From the NCBI GenBank assembly GCA_023381695.1, contig JAMCQP010000008.1, positions 1 through 44,965 on the forward strand: a stretch of 44,965 bases of DNA, given 5' to 3'. This DNA is from Bacillota bacterium (GTDB lineage Bacteria > Bacillota > UBA5301 > JAMCQP01). Under the pieces are notes generated by a model. That model saw only the letters and a list, made by a program, of their open reading frames with translations. It ran no database searches and had not been told where the DNA came from. A program made the position numbers and the translations under genes. Shown here piece after piece: positions 24,334 through 32,570 of the stretch; position 1 is the stretch's first letter; each line of letters opens with the position of its first letter.

Positions 24334-25260
24334 TCAGATTCCCTGAAAAAGGATGGTGGACAGGTAACGCTCGCCGGTATCGGGGAGCACCACCACCACC
24401 CGCTTGCCGGCGTTTTCGGGCCGTCTGGCCACCGTCAGCGCCGCATGGGCCGCCGCTCCCGAGGAGATTCCCACGAAGATCCCCTCTTCCCTGGCCAGCC
24501 TCCGGGCGGCCTGGACCGCATCCTGTTCGGTTACCTGGAAGATCTCATCCAGGATCTCGATATTTAAAATTTCGGGCACAAAGCCGGCGCCAATTCCCTG
24601 GATCTTGTGCGGCCCGGGCTGGCCTCCGGAGAGAACGGGAGAGTCCGCAGGTTCCACCGCCACCAATCGGATGTGCGGATTGCGTGTCTTGAGCACTTCT
24701 CCAACCCCGGTGATAGTACCGCCGGTTCCCACTCCTGCTACAAAAATGTCAATCCGTCCTTCGGTATCCGCCCAGATCTCCTCCGCGGTGGTCCGGCGAT
24801 GGATCTCCGGGTTGGCGGGGTTCATGAACTGCTGCGGGATGAAAGAGTTGGGGTTCTCCGCCGCCAGTTCCTCCGCCCGGCGGATGGCTCCCTTCATGCC
24901 CTCGGCCCCGGGCGTAAGGACCAACTCCGCCCCGTAAATCTTCAGCAAGTTACGCCGCTCCACGCTCATGGTCTCCGGCATGGTCAAGACCAGGCGGTAG
25001 CCCCTGGCGGCGGCGATCATGGCCAGCCCGATGCCCGTGTTGCCGCTGGTGGGTTCGATGATCAGGGTGTTTTCGTGCAAAAGTCCCTGTTTCTCCGCCG
25101 CGTCCAGCATGCTCAGAGCAATCCTGTCCTTGACGCTGCCGGCCGGGTTGAACATCTCCAGCTTGGCCAGTACCTCGGCTCCCTCGCCAACCACCTTATT
25201 TAATTTGATCAGGGGGGTCTTTCCCACCAATTGGGTTACATCCTGAAAAATACCCGACAT
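24334..25260 (-). CDS. cysK: cysteine synthase A (O-acetylserine sulfhydrylase)
   Basis: A 308-residue PLP enzyme joining sulfide to O-acetylserine to form cysteine. The PLP lysine is in [11 protein letters not shown] (about residue 42), the substrate loop in [12 protein letters not shown], the glycine loop [12 protein letters not shown], and the C-terminal Ser site [11 protein letters not shown]. Start ATG 25260 is fixed by AAAGGAGG; an in-frame GTG at 25266 is too close to it. A strong promoter lies at 25307-25335. It is the first gene before the cooS chimera on the same strand and could share its transcript. Confidence 0.95.
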   Translation of the reverse strand: MSGIFQDVTQLVGKTPLIKLNKVVGEGAEVLAKLEMFNPAGSVKDRIALSMLDAAEKQGLLHENTLIIEPTSGNTGIGLAMIAAARGYRLVLTMPETMSVERRNLLKIYGAELVLTPGAEGMKGAIRRAEELAAENPNSFIPQQFMNPANPEIHRRTTAEEIWADTEGRIDIFVAGVGTGGTITGVGEVLKTRNPHIRLVAVEPADSPVLSGGQPGPHKIQGIGAGFVPEILNIEILDEIFQVTEQDAVQAARRLAREEGIFVGISSGAAAHAALTVARRPENAGKRVVVVLPDTGERYLSTILFQGI

Positions 25261-25306
25261 GACCACAACCTCCTTTAAATACCGTAATTCCGATTAGGTT
25301 ACTTGT

Positions 25307-25335
25307 ATTTTAGAGGAGAATGATCCTCTTGTCAA
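25307..25335 (-). promoter_or_regulatory. consensus promoter of cysK with embedded inverted repeat
   Basis: On the minus strand TTGACA (25335-25330), 17-base spacer, TAAAAT (25312-25307). The spacer plus first -10 base forms AGAGGA-TCATTC-TCCTCT (25329-25312), a perfect 6-bp inverted repeat covering the core promoter, so a repressor site is plausible. Confidence 0.8.
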
Positions 25336-25408
25336 TGGTAATTTGGCAGGGTAAGCGATAGAAGAAGGATAGACCTTTTCACGGACATTCCATCCTCCTT
25401 TTGAAAGC

Positions 25409-25455
25409 AAGGCGGGGTTCTCCGTCCGACTTCCCGTCCGGTTTCCCCCGCCTTA
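25409..25455 (-). terminator. GC-rich hairpin with internal repeats after the cytochrome fragment
   Basis: AAGGCGGGG near 25409 pairs with CCCCCGCCTT near 25447; the loop holds a degenerate direct repeat, CCGTCCGACTT then CCGTCCGGTTT. It lacks a clean T run, so terminator function is only possible. Confidence 0.4.
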
Positions 25456-25504
25456 TTCCACAGCTATGCTCAATTTTCCTGGCCCAGGCCGCCCGTTTTG
25501 GACC

Positions 25505-25753
25505 TTATTTTTTTTCCTTCACCTCGGGCTTGATGTAAGCCGGGGTCGGATTGTTGGCCTGTTCATGGCACCCGAGGCACAGCCCGGACACCCCGTCGAT
25601 AGGGGCGCCGGCCCGCAGGTTATCGGCCTGGTTGTTGTTCACCGCAAAGACCTTGGACCCCACGGCGTAGTGGATGTTATGACAACCAGAACAGTTGAGC
25701 GCATCATGAGGACCCGCCGCCATGGCCGCCGCTCCCAGGCCGAGCAGCATCAA
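25505..25753 (-). pseudogene. diheme c-type cytochrome, N-terminal signal part lost
   Basis: A short exported electron carrier with two haem-binding motifs, CSGCH and CLGCH, about 38 residues apart. The frame opens in the middle of a signal peptide (LMLLGLGAAAMAAGPHDA): the basic start and first hydrophobic residues are missing, and the DNA just upstream is the 3' end of an IscB-like fragment. No ribosome site precedes the nominal TTG at 25753. The C-terminus (YIKPEVKEKK) looks natural. Originally perhaps 90-100 residues. It is unlikely to be exported in this form. Confidence 0.7.
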
Positions 25754-26127
25754 AATGGCAACTTAACTGTGCCTGGAGGGACTTCTTCCCCACGATCTAC
25801 CACCTTGATCCGGCATCTCTTCCCGCCATCATTTACTACGGCTACCCCACGGTTAATCCGCCGGTAGCGCTCGAAGAGCTTCCTCACCCGCCGTCTTAAG
25901 GGCTCAACTACAAGTTCTGGATGCTGGCTGTTTCTCAAATCGGGAGCCAGTTTCCCCTCTCCAGCAACCATCGCTACCGCGTCATTGGCATGGCTCTTGC
26001 TCAGCTTCTGTATTATGCGGTAGTATTTGGTCTCATACCCGAAGACGCTTTCTACTGGCGCAATCTTGCCAAACAAAATTGATTTTTGCCCACCACGCGC
26101 GTAGTTTAACAAGCACGCGTCACTCAA
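25750..26127 (-). pseudogene. IscB-like (RuvC/HNH) nuclease, C-terminal fragment
   Basis: About 125 residues resembling the C-terminal part of IscB-type RNA-guided nucleases of the IS200/IS605 group: YARGGQKSILFGKI, VFGYETKYYRII, KSHANDAVAMV (the last RuvC acidic motif), then ELVVEPLRRRVRKLFE and RRINRG. The RuvC-I motif, bridge helix and HNH domain are absent, so the fragment cannot cut. Any guide RNA region would lie 5' of the missing part. The fragment ends exactly at the beheaded cytochrome gene, suggesting insertion followed by deletion. Family assignment is from recalled motif pattern, not a search. Confidence 0.6.
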
Positions 26128-26155
26128 TCAGAAAAGAGATTCCCGCTGGTTTGAT

Positions 26156-26569
26156 CTATTCTCCCATCACCTTGATTATGACCCTCTTCGGGCGCTGCCC
26201 GTCAAACTCCGCATAATAAACCTGTTCCCATGGTCCCAGATCCAGAGCACCTTTGGTAACCGGCAGGATCACCTGATGCCCGATGAGAAGCCTTTTTAAA
26301 TGGCTGTCCCCATTTGTCTCCCCCGTCTGGTGGTGGCGATAGTCCGGGCGGGGCGGGGCCAGCTTATCCAGCCATTCATCGATGTCGTGAATGAGCCCAT
26401 CCTCGGCGTCATTGACGTACACCCCCGCGGTGATGTGCATGGCGGAGACCAGGACCATGCCTTCCTGCACTCCGCTCGCTTTTACCGCTTCGGCGACCTT
26501 TCGGGTGATGTTCACATATTCACGATGGCGTTGAGTCTTAAAGATCTCGTAGGTGGTGAAAGATTTCAT
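26156..26569 (-). CDS. YjbQ-family protein (UPF0047)
   Basis: A 137-residue member of the YjbQ family (secondary thiamine-phosphate synthase-like activity has been reported for relatives). Conserved parts: [40 protein letters not shown] and [13 protein letters not shown]. The His in MHITAG and in SHLKR likely bind metal or substrate. ATG 26569 has a GAGGAGG site; the frame extends to 26638 but without a start signal. It is full length for the family. Confidence 0.88.
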   Translation of the reverse strand: MKSFTTYEIFKTQRHREYVNITRKVAEAVKASGVQEGMVLVSAMHITAGVYVNDAEDGLIHDIDEWLDKLAPPRPDYRHHQTGETNGDSHLKRLLIGHQVILPVTKGALDLGPWEQVYYAEFDGQRPKRVIIKVMGE

Positions 26570-26634
26570 GACGATCCTCCTCGATCGGATTTTGTGCGCC
26601 GGAGGTATTATGCCCCCGTTCAACGAGGGATTGT

Positions 26635-26814
26635 TCAAAATGTGCCACCAACGCTTAACTTCCAGCCGGTAACACCCTTTTGCGGGTCAGCAGTCACATC
26701 CAGGCGCACCGGCGGCCCGACCGACGCCTGGCCCGCAAGACGCCGGCCCACCGCCACGCCCCCGCCCTGAACCTCCGTCATGAAAGGCGTTTCGTAGCGG
26801 TTGATGGCAAACAT
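26635..26814 (-). CDS. possible 59-residue ORF of unknown function
   Basis: After the aldo/keto reductase stop, an ATG at 26814 opens 59 residues ([20 protein letters not shown]..., ending [10 protein letters not shown]). The composition looks protein-like and beta-rich, resembling the end of a larger protein, but no ribosome site is clear and no family is recognised. It could be a gene remnant. Confidence 0.3.
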   Translation of the reverse strand: MFAINRYETPFMTEVQGGGVAVGRRLAGQASVGPPVRLDVTADPQKGVTGWKLSVGGTF

Positions 26815-26824
26815 GACCCCGTCT

Positions 26825-27832
26825 TTAGCCTCGGCCGGGAGCAGCCGGTTCCAGGGTGATCCTGTCGATCTCGGCCAGCTCCTCCGCAGTGAAATCGAGA
26901 TTGGCCAGTGCCGCGACGTTCTCTTCGATCTGGGAAACCCGCGACGCCCCCACCAGGACGCTGGTAATCCGGGGCAACCGCAGCGCCCACGCCAGAGCCA
27001 TCTGGGCCAGAGTTTGCCCCCTTCTTGCCGCAATCTCGTTCAGAGCACGAACCTTGCGCAGGTTCTCCTCAGTGACAACCGCCTTTACCCGATCCTTTCC
27101 CCAGACGGCCGCTGCTCTCGAATCTTCGGGAATCTTTCCGTCCAGATATTTGCTGGTCAAAAGCCCGGCGGCCAGAGGCACAAAGACGATTATCCCGGTG
27201 CCCTTGCGTTCCGTGTGATCCAGCAAATCCCATTCAATCCTGCGGTTGAGAAGGTTATAAGCCGGCTGGTGAATGGTGATTGGCGCCAGGCTCCTTCGTT
27301 CCACAACCTCAAAGGCATGCTCAAAATGTGCCCCGGAAAAGCCGCTCACACCTACATAGAGAGCTTTCCCCTGGCGGACAATCAGATCGAGCGCCTCCAT
27401 GGTCTCCTCCAGCGGGGTGACCGGATCCGGCCGATGGACGTAATAGATGTCCACATAGTCAAGGTCGAGCCTCTTGAGCGACTGATCCAGGCTGGCCACC
27501 AGGTACTTCTTGGAGAGCCATTCGCCGTAGGGGCCGGGCCACATCCGCCAGCCCGCCTTGGTGGAGATGATCAATTCATCCCTGGGCATGGTTTTGAGGA
27601 TCTTTCCCACGACCAGTTCCGCGTTGCCCGGCGGGATGCCGTAATTATTTGCCAGATCAAAATGGGTGATTCCCAGGTCAAAAGCTCTGTACAGGCATTC
27701 CCTGGCCACATCCTCCCCCTTGTAGCTGCCGAAAGTCTCGTAGGCCCCCAGGGAGATGGCGGGCAACATGAGCCCCGACCGGCCGCAGCGGCGGTATTGC
27801 ATCGAATCGTAGCGGTTGGGTAAAAATTCCAC
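26825..27832 (-). CDS. aldo/keto reductase, YghZ/L-glyceraldehyde-3-phosphate reductase type
   Basis: A 335-residue NADPH-dependent reductase of small aldehydes such as L-glyceraldehyde 3-phosphate or methylglyoxal. The tetrad is visible: Asp and Tyr in FDLANNYGIPPG, Lys in ISTKAG, His in YYVHRPD. RYDSMQYRRCGRSGL at the N-terminus is typical of the YghZ branch, and LVGASRVSQIEEN binds NADP. GTG 27832 is chosen because AAGGAGG stands 7 bases before it; the open frame reaches 27952 but overlaps the MFS gene without a start signal. Length matches the family (about 330-346). Confidence 0.93.
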   Translation of the reverse strand: MEFLPNRYDSMQYRRCGRSGLMLPAISLGAYETFGSYKGEDVARECLYRAFDLGITHFDLANNYGIPPGNAELVVGKILKTMPRDELIISTKAGWRMWPGPYGEWLSKKYLVASLDQSLKRLDLDYVDIYYVHRPDPVTPLEETMEALDLIVRQGKALYVGVSGFSGAHFEHAFEVVERRSLAPITIHQPAYNLLNRRIEWDLLDHTERKGTGIIVFVPLAAGLLTSKYLDGKIPEDSRAAAVWGKDRVKAVVTEENLRKVRALNEIAARRGQTLAQMALAWALRLPRITSVLVGASRVSQIEENVAALANLDFTAEELAEIDRITLEPAAPGRG

Positions 27833-27905
27833 TTCCAGACCTCCTTCCGTTTGCATTGATTTTATAAAGGATTTTGCATTCAATTTATCGGTATCTCGCG
27901 CGGCA

Positions 27906-29216
27906 CTATGCCCCAGTGGCACGGACAGGTGCTGACTCCGGCAGCGAAACATGGGACGGCAAGAAAGCCACCAGGGCCGCCGCCGGGAGAAGCAGCCAGA
28001 TCATGATGTGCAAAGCGGCCGCCACCCCGAAGGCGTCGGAGAGAGCCCCAGTTACCGTGGCGCCCAGCCCACCGATCCCCCAGGCGAAGCCCATCATCAA
28101 CCCTGAAGCCATGCCGGCCCGGGCCGGAAACATCTCCTGGGCCGCCACAACGGCCAGCGGAAGAGAGGCCAGGATCAGGGCGCCGGCCAGGGCCAGCATC
28201 ACCACCCCCAACGCGCCGTCAAAGGCCAGGAAAAGGCTGATAAACCCGAAGGCTCCGGCCAGGGAAAACAGCATCACCGGCTTTCTGCCGTAGCGATCCG
28301 CCAGAAGCCCCGCGAAGGGAATCCCCAGGGCGGCGGCGGCCATAAAGGCGAACAGGATCTGTCCCGCGGCGACATTACTGTAACCCCGCTGGACGAGGTA
28401 AACCGGTAAAAACCCGATGAGGCTTATGTGGACAGCGGAACGAAGGATGAGAACCAGGTCCAGAACCGCCACCCAGAGCCAGGAACGCCGGGAGGAAGCT
28501 GTTGACGGCGGCGCCGCCTGAGTCCCCACCACCTGGGCCTCCACGGTCTGGGCCTCCATGGCCTGGGCCTCCGTCACCTGCGCCCCGGCCGCCGGGACCT
28601 CCACCACAGGCGCCTTCCCCGCCTCCCGGGCGGAAAACCCGTCGTCCCCACCGGCCTCCAACGCTTTTTCCCGCCGGTACGCCCTGAAGATCAGCCAGGC
28701 CAGAATTAAACCCGGTGCAGCCAGGGACACCAAACCCTTGAGCCCGAGCGCCATGGCCACCGGGGTGGCGATCAAGGGAACCAGAGCCTCCCCGAAGTTG
28801 CCGATGGAGGTGTAAATGGACATGGCCAGGCTCTTTCGCCCGCCGACGGCCCGGGTCATCATCACCGAACCCAGGGGATGATAGATGGCGGATCCCAGAC
28901 CCGCCATCCCCACCATAAAGAGGAAGATCCCATAATGTGGGGCAAAACCGGTGAGAGTCATCAGGGTGGTAATCCAGGCCAGGCTCAGGGCCAGGATCCA
29001 GAGGCGGGGCCGCCGGTCCACCAACCACCCAAATACGGGCTGGAGAAGAGAGGTCGTCACCGACAAGGTGGAGACCACCGCCCCCGCCATGGTCAGGGAA
29101 ATACGCAACTCGCTGACCAGAATGGGCAGGATCGGAATCAAAAGGCTGTTATAAAAATCGTTGAATAAGTGCCCGGCAGCCACCAGTACAGCCTGACGGC
29201 GGTTGTTCCGCCCCAA
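27906..29216 (-). CDS. MFS exporter, fosmidomycin-resistance-like
   Basis: A 436-residue, 12-helix transporter. The N-terminus GHLFNDFYNSLLIPILPIL is the hallmark of the Fsr branch of the major facilitator family, with GWLVDRRPR in loop 2-3 and GLLADRYGRKP in loop 8-9. TTG 29216 has an AGGGGG site. The central cytoplasmic loop (about residues 190-245) holds four near-identical five-residue repeats (AQVTE, AQAME, AQTVE, AQVVG) coded by 15-bp units. Substrate unknown. It lies upstream of the reductase on the same strand. Confidence 0.87.
   Translation of the reverse strand: MGRNNRRQAVLVAAGHLFNDFYNSLLIPILPILVSELRISLTMAGAVVSTLSVTTSLLQPVFGWLVDRRPRLWILALSLAWITTLMTLTGFAPHYGIFLFMVGMAGLGSAIYHPLGSVMMTRAVGGRKSLAMSIYTSIGNFGEALVPLIATPVAMALGLKGLVSLAAPGLILAWLIFRAYRREKALEAGGDDGFSAREAGKAPVVEVPAAGAQVTEAQAMEAQTVEAQVVGTQAAPPSTASSRRSWLWVAVLDLVLILRSAVHISLIGFLPVYLVQRGYSNVAAGQILFAFMAAAALGIPFAGLLADRYGRKPVMLFSLAGAFGFISLFLAFDGALGVVMLALAGALILASLPLAVVAAQEMFPARAGMASGLMMGFAWGIGGLGATVTGALSDAFGVAAALHIMIWLLLPAAALVAFLPSHVSLPESAPVRATGA
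28533..28592. repeat. four 15-bp tandem units inside the MFS linker
   Basis: Units CTGGGCCTCCACGGT, CTGGGCCTCCATGGC, CTGGGCCTCCGTCAC and a diverged CTGCGCCCCGGCCGC follow without gap and stay in frame. Confidence 0.9.
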
Positions 29217-29249
29217 ATTATCGCCCCCTGCAAACCTAATCGTCCCCTT

Positions 29250-29283
29250 GAAAAAAGACCTCTCCGACGTGGGTTCGGGGAGG
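29250..29283 (-). terminator. intrinsic terminator upstream of the MFS gene
   Basis: Arms 29259-29267 and 29275-29283 pair with one mismatch; on the minus strand the hairpin is followed by six T. It ends the transcript of the GNAT-like ORF. Confidence 0.75.
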
Positions 29284-29351
29284 CGCGCCCAGCCATGTTA
29301 AATACAGTTTAGCATCAGCCCGGCATTTTAGCAACCGGTTTATCAACCTTT

Positions 29352-29780
29352 CTACAGCTCCTTCTTCACCAGATGCTGCCGCGCAAAGTCCCGCTCTTCA
29401 AAGTAGACCTCCCCCAGATCCCGGTATCCCCGGTCAAGAAACCATTTCAGGGTTCCGTTTGGGAAGACCACATCCTCCGAGACAACCGCGATCAGCTCGG
29501 AAAACCCGAGCCCGGGCAGCTCCTCTTCCAGTTTTCGTAATGGCGCCGTCCGGTAATCGGCTACCTCATCGGAGAGGAAGGAACAGGTCAGGAAAGCCAT
29601 CTTGTCGCCTTTGGGCACCGGATACGGCACGGCCAGCGAGGGAACAAATTCCGCCCCGCCGACGCACTGATCCCCTGAATAATGCAAAATGCCCAGATGC
29701 GGCAGATGGAAAGAATCCCTGATCTGTTTAACCCACGATGCTTTCTCAGCACACACCGACTTTTGGGGGTATTCATGCAA
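29352..29780 (-). CDS. GNAT-like acetyltransferase, possibly 5' truncated
   Basis: A 142-residue frame with the strand-helix pattern of GNAT enzymes: LGILHYSGDQCVGGAEFVP, DKMAFLTCSFLSDEVADYRTAPLRKLEEELPG (cut here into parts FLTCSFL and PLRKLEEEL), and the C-terminal FLDRGYRDLGEVYFEERDFA. No ribosome site precedes the ATG at 29780, and the first residues (CAEKASWVKQIRDSF) look like the inside of a larger protein, so the gene has probably lost its 5' part. Substrate unknown. Confidence 0.45.
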   Translation of the reverse strand: MHEYPQKSVCAEKASWVKQIRDSFHLPHLGILHYSGDQCVGGAEFVPSLAVPYPVPKGDKMAFLTCSFLSDEVADYRTAPLRKLEEELPGLGFSELIAVVSEDVVFPNGTLKWFLDRGYRDLGEVYFEERDFARQHLVKKEL

Positions 29781-29893
29781 GGCAGGCGTGTGTCGGGAAT
29801 CGTATTTTCCGTTAGGTGCTTAATCGCGCCTGAAAACAAGTTTTCACCCAATCTTTTCGAAATGACCCCACCGGTCTTATCCGTCACCGTCTC

Positions 29894-30298
29894 TCATCCA
29901 GCCCATTCACAGAGGAGAAGCGGCCTTTCCCGGCGATAATCGATGCCATCGCTGCGGTAGAACATCCGGATCGCAGAATTGGAAATTGTATAACCGTGAT
30001 CTAGGAGTTCCTGGCAAGCCCACCAATCAGCGGTATAAACCGGGATGGTGAGCCTCCCTATGGCGTTCTTCTCACACCAGCGGATTACCGTCTGAAATCC
30101 CGACTTCCCTTCTTCTCCGGAAAGAACCAGGATCTTCAAGTAGCTCTCCCCCGCCTCTCCCCGTCGCCCGGCCAGCTGGAGCACGACGAACCCGACGGGT
30201 CTACCGCCGCGGTAGATCAGGGCGGCTTTACCCAAAGAATACCTATCGTTCGGGAAGATCAGCTTCGTGCAGTCATACTGCCCAAATCCATGATTCAT
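29894..30298 (-). CDS. GNAT-like acetyltransferase domain protein
   Basis: About 134 residues with a GNAT-like core: GKAALIYRGGRPVGFVVLQLAG, SYLKILVLSGEEGKSGFQTVIRWCEKN (read as KILVLSG... then QTVIRWCEKN), LTIPVYTADWWACQELLDHGY and a final strand SAIRMFYRSDGID. It could be the C-terminal half of a two-domain acetyltransferase. AAGGAGG lies only one base before ATG 30298, an unusual spacing. The 113 bases between this and the previous ORF hold nothing recognisable. Confidence 0.45.
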   Translation of the reverse strand: MNHGFGQYDCTKLIFPNDRYSLGKAALIYRGGRPVGFVVLQLAGRRGEAGESYLKILVLSGEEGKSGFQTVIRWCEKNAIGRLTIPVYTADWWACQELLDHGYTISNSAIRMFYRSDGIDYRRERPLLLCEWAG

Positions 30299-30490
30299 GC
30301 CTCCTTCCACACATCACTTCTACAAACCATTTTTCCAACCATCTCAAACCACTTTCAAAGCGTCCTAGACACTGTTTCGCCAGTTTGGCCAACTCACCTT
30401 TACAATTTTCATGCTGGCTTTTGGACGAGCTATACGGTAAAATGTAAGGTGGAGATTAAAATTAAAACAAAAGCTGAAGGAGGCATGAAG

Positions 30491-31228
30491 ATGGATCGCG
30501 GAACCCACCTTGGTTTGATCGTTTCTTTCATAATCCTGGTGGTCGTGGTCGCCTTTATCTGGGGTTTTGCTGGTTGGTCCGTGGCGGCTGAACAAAATCA
30601 GCCGGAACGCAGGCTCACGGTAAACGGGGAAGCAGAGATCAAAGTTGCACCGGATATCGCGGAGGTTACATTCGGGGTGGAATCCCAGGCCCCCTCAGCA
30701 ACCCAGGCCCAGCGGCAGAACGCCAAGATCATGGCGGCCGTCGTCGATGCCATCAAAAAGGCTGGCGTGGCGCGCGAGGATCTCCAGACCTCCGGCTACA
30801 ACCTGTTTCCGGTACGAACCTCCTCCAATGTACCGGGTCGGGAAAAACTCGTAGGGTTCCGGGCGTCAAACCAGCTCCGGGTGATCGTCCGCAACCCGGA
30901 AAGCATCGGCAGCCTGATCGACGAAGCCGTGCGCGCCGGCGCCACCAATGTGGAGGGAATCTCATTTTCCATAGCTGATCAATCCGCGTTGGAAAGGCAA
31001 GTTATCGAAAAAGCCATCGCCGATGCGCAATCCAAAGCCAAAGTCATGGCTAAAGCCGCCGGCGCCTCCCTGGGCAGGCCCGTGCTGATCTCGTCCGCGC
31101 TTGAGCCCACGCCCTTTGCTGCGCAGATGAGGGCCATGTCCTTCGCAGACCGGGCGCCGGTGGCCACTCCTGTTGAATCGGGGAAGATCAGGGTAAGGGC
31201 GTCCGTCCAGATGACATTCGAAATGTAA
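30491..31228 (+). CDS. SIMPL-domain (DUF541/YggE-like) exported protein
   Basis: A 245-residue cell-envelope protein. ATG 30491 has GAAGGAGG at 30476-30483 (spacing 7); the ATG at 30485 is too close. Residues 8-30 are a signal/anchor (LIVSFIILVVVVAFIWGFAG). The SIMPL domain starts RRLTVNGEAEIKVAPDIAEVTFGVE and contains DLQTSGYNLFPV, VGFRASNQLRVIVRN and AIADAQSKAKVMAKAAGASLG. Relatives protect against oxidative or envelope stress; the precise role is unclear. It converges with the HEPN gene, with only 6 bases between the stops. Confidence 0.92.
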   Translation: MDRGTHLGLIVSFIILVVVVAFIWGFAGWSVAAEQNQPERRLTVNGEAEIKVAPDIAEVTFGVESQAPSATQAQRQNAKIMAAVVDAIKKAGVAREDLQTSGYNLFPVRTSSNVPGREKLVGFRASNQLRVIVRNPESIGSLIDEAVRAGATNVEGISFSIADQSALERQVIEKAIADAQSKAKVMAKAAGASLGRPVLISSALEPTPFAAQMRAMSFADRAPVATPVESGKIRVRASVQMTFEM

Positions 31229-31234
31229 CAATCT

Positions 31235-31975
31235 TTACCAGTATCCTCGCCAGGGGACAATTCCCTTTATGGTCGGCAAGCTTGCTTCGCATAAAATTTC
31301 ATTGAATAATGCTATAAAAGCGCTTCGTCGCGCGTCGATTTCATGTGGGAGATCATGGTTTTGAAACGCATAGAAGCCGTCGGGTCGAATAATCATCTCT
31401 CCGCCTCTTGCTGCCAGTTCGAAGCGGGTTCGCAGTTCCACAAGTTCAGTTGCAACGATCTCAAGTTTTCGCTGCCAATCTGCGTTTGAAAACAAATCAC
31501 GCGGCTTGCGAAGTGCATCTTTGTCCTCTTGAGCAAATACTTCTGTAAGGTTGTTTCCTTCGGTTCCGGGTGCAGGACGCTTTCCAGCTATAAACTCAGC
31601 AACAGCCTTCGCCCACTGGCTCTTCTTTGCTTTTAAACTTGGGTATTCAGCCCCATTACCAAAAATTGATGCAGCTTCATGTCGGTTTTCATCAGCTAAT
31701 TCCGCCTCCGTGCGTTTTATCTGGCCCTTATTATTTCTATCACCCGTCTTGATAAATTCCTGATGGAAAGTTGCTCGGACTCCTGAATGCTTTTTGAAAG
31801 ACAATCGACGTTCAAGAAGTGCCGCGCTTACCGCATAAAAGGCCGCATAATAAAGTCGATTTATCGCAAAATCATAGGACCTGGCTTCAAATTCACGTCG
31901 GGCGGAGGCCAGGCTCTCCCCGGCCTTGGACCACCAATAGCGAACAACCTCTTCACGCTGTTCTTCATTGCTCAA
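31235..31975 (-). CDS. HEPN-domain protein with unrelated C-terminal extension (probable chimera)
   Basis: Residues 1-78 are a HEPN domain of the kind paired with minimal nucleotidyltransferases: YWWSKAGESLASARREF, DFAINRLYYAAFYAVSAALL, KKHSGVRATFHQEFIKTG. HEPN toxins then need a last helix (typically ending near residue 130). Here, from about residue 79 (near 31740), 168 residues of unrelated, unrecognised sequence follow (KAKKSQWAKAVAEFIAGKRP, IVPWRGYW at the end). Candidate Rx(n)H residues are in RRLSFKKH. The ATG overlaps the upstream nucleotidyltransferase by 4 bases, as in HEPN-MNT toxin-antitoxin pairs. A deletion fusion is the simplest reading. Confidence 0.65.
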   Translation of the reverse strand: MSNEEQREEVVRYWWSKAGESLASARREFEARSYDFAINRLYYAAFYAVSAALLERRLSFKKHSGVRATFHQEFIKTGDRNNKGQIKRTEAELADENRHEAASIFGNGAEYPSLKAKKSQWAKAVAEFIAGKRPAPGTEGNNLTEVFAQEDKDALRKPRDLFSNADWQRKLEIVATELVELRTRFELAARGGEMIIRPDGFYAFQNHDLPHEIDARRSAFIALFNEILCEASLPTIKGIVPWRGYW

Positions 31976-32316
31976 AGCGCAACACCGTCCTTGAGAATTT
32001 CGTCCCGGATGGGTAGAACAGAAATGGGGCCCTCCTCCCAGGAAATACGGTCCACAACAAGCGTGCTGAAATTGGTATTGTATCGCAGGTTAACTTCAAA
32101 GACCATATCGGTTATTTTATGCCGTACAGGGCGGGTGAGCGGGTGTGGGGTCAGAACGAGCAGGTCTATATCAGATTCTTCATCCAACTCTCCGCGCGTT
32201 ACAGAGCCATATAGCATCACTGAATCCACGTCGAACTCGCCAACCAACCTGCGTTGTATTTCAGCTAAAGCCTCTAACTGGTCAGGTGTAAGAGTAATAT
32301 CCTGAAGTCGCTTCAT
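31972..32316 (-). CDS. minimal nucleotidyltransferase (MNT) antitoxin-like protein
   Basis: A 114-residue member of the pol-beta nucleotidyltransferase superfamily. The motif LYGSVTRGELDEESDIDLLVL has the GS...DxD metal-binding signature. Partner MNT proteins add AMP groups to HEPN toxins and silence them. ATG 32316 has an AGGGAG site 12 or so bases upstream; the longer frame from 32418 includes a repeat-like KLDRLDRLGIEL coded by 'TCTATCCAG' type repeats and has no start signal. It is the first gene of a two-gene unit with the HEPN protein. Confidence 0.82.
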   Translation of the reverse strand: MKRLQDITLTPDQLEALAEIQRRLVGEFDVDSVMLYGSVTRGELDEESDIDLLVLTPHPLTRPVRHKITDMVFEVNLRYNTNFSTLVVDRISWEEGPISVLPIRDEILKDGVAL

Positions 32317-32570
32317 AGTTTTTAACTTCTCCCTTGGACTCGTCACACTGACAAGCTCTATACCAAGTCTATCCAGTCTATCCAATTTGATGTGCTTAAA
32401 CATAACCACCATGTACAACCACTATATATTAAAAATAATGTTTGGAAAAATATATTCGCGCTGGATATTGGAACTCCTGTATGGCCGTATGACGTTCTTA
32501 CTGATAAACTTATTATACTGGAGGGATTCTGCTGATTCTCAACCTCGCCATCCTGGCCGGAAGCCTTGGC

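Noticed and set aside
26635..27033. A 132-residue minus-strand frame spanning the aldo/keto reductase end
   Set aside because: The first 70 residues are an out-of-frame reading of the reductase; only the last 59 codons (listed separately at low confidence) could be real.
28533..28592. Tandem 15-bp units considered as a CRISPR-like or regulatory repeat array
   Set aside because: The units abut without spacers and lie in frame within a transporter loop, so they are a coding microsatellite, not an array.
30415..30443. Possible promoter (TAAAAT near 30438) before the SIMPL gene
   Set aside because: No acceptable -35 hexamer is found at 16-18 bases spacing.
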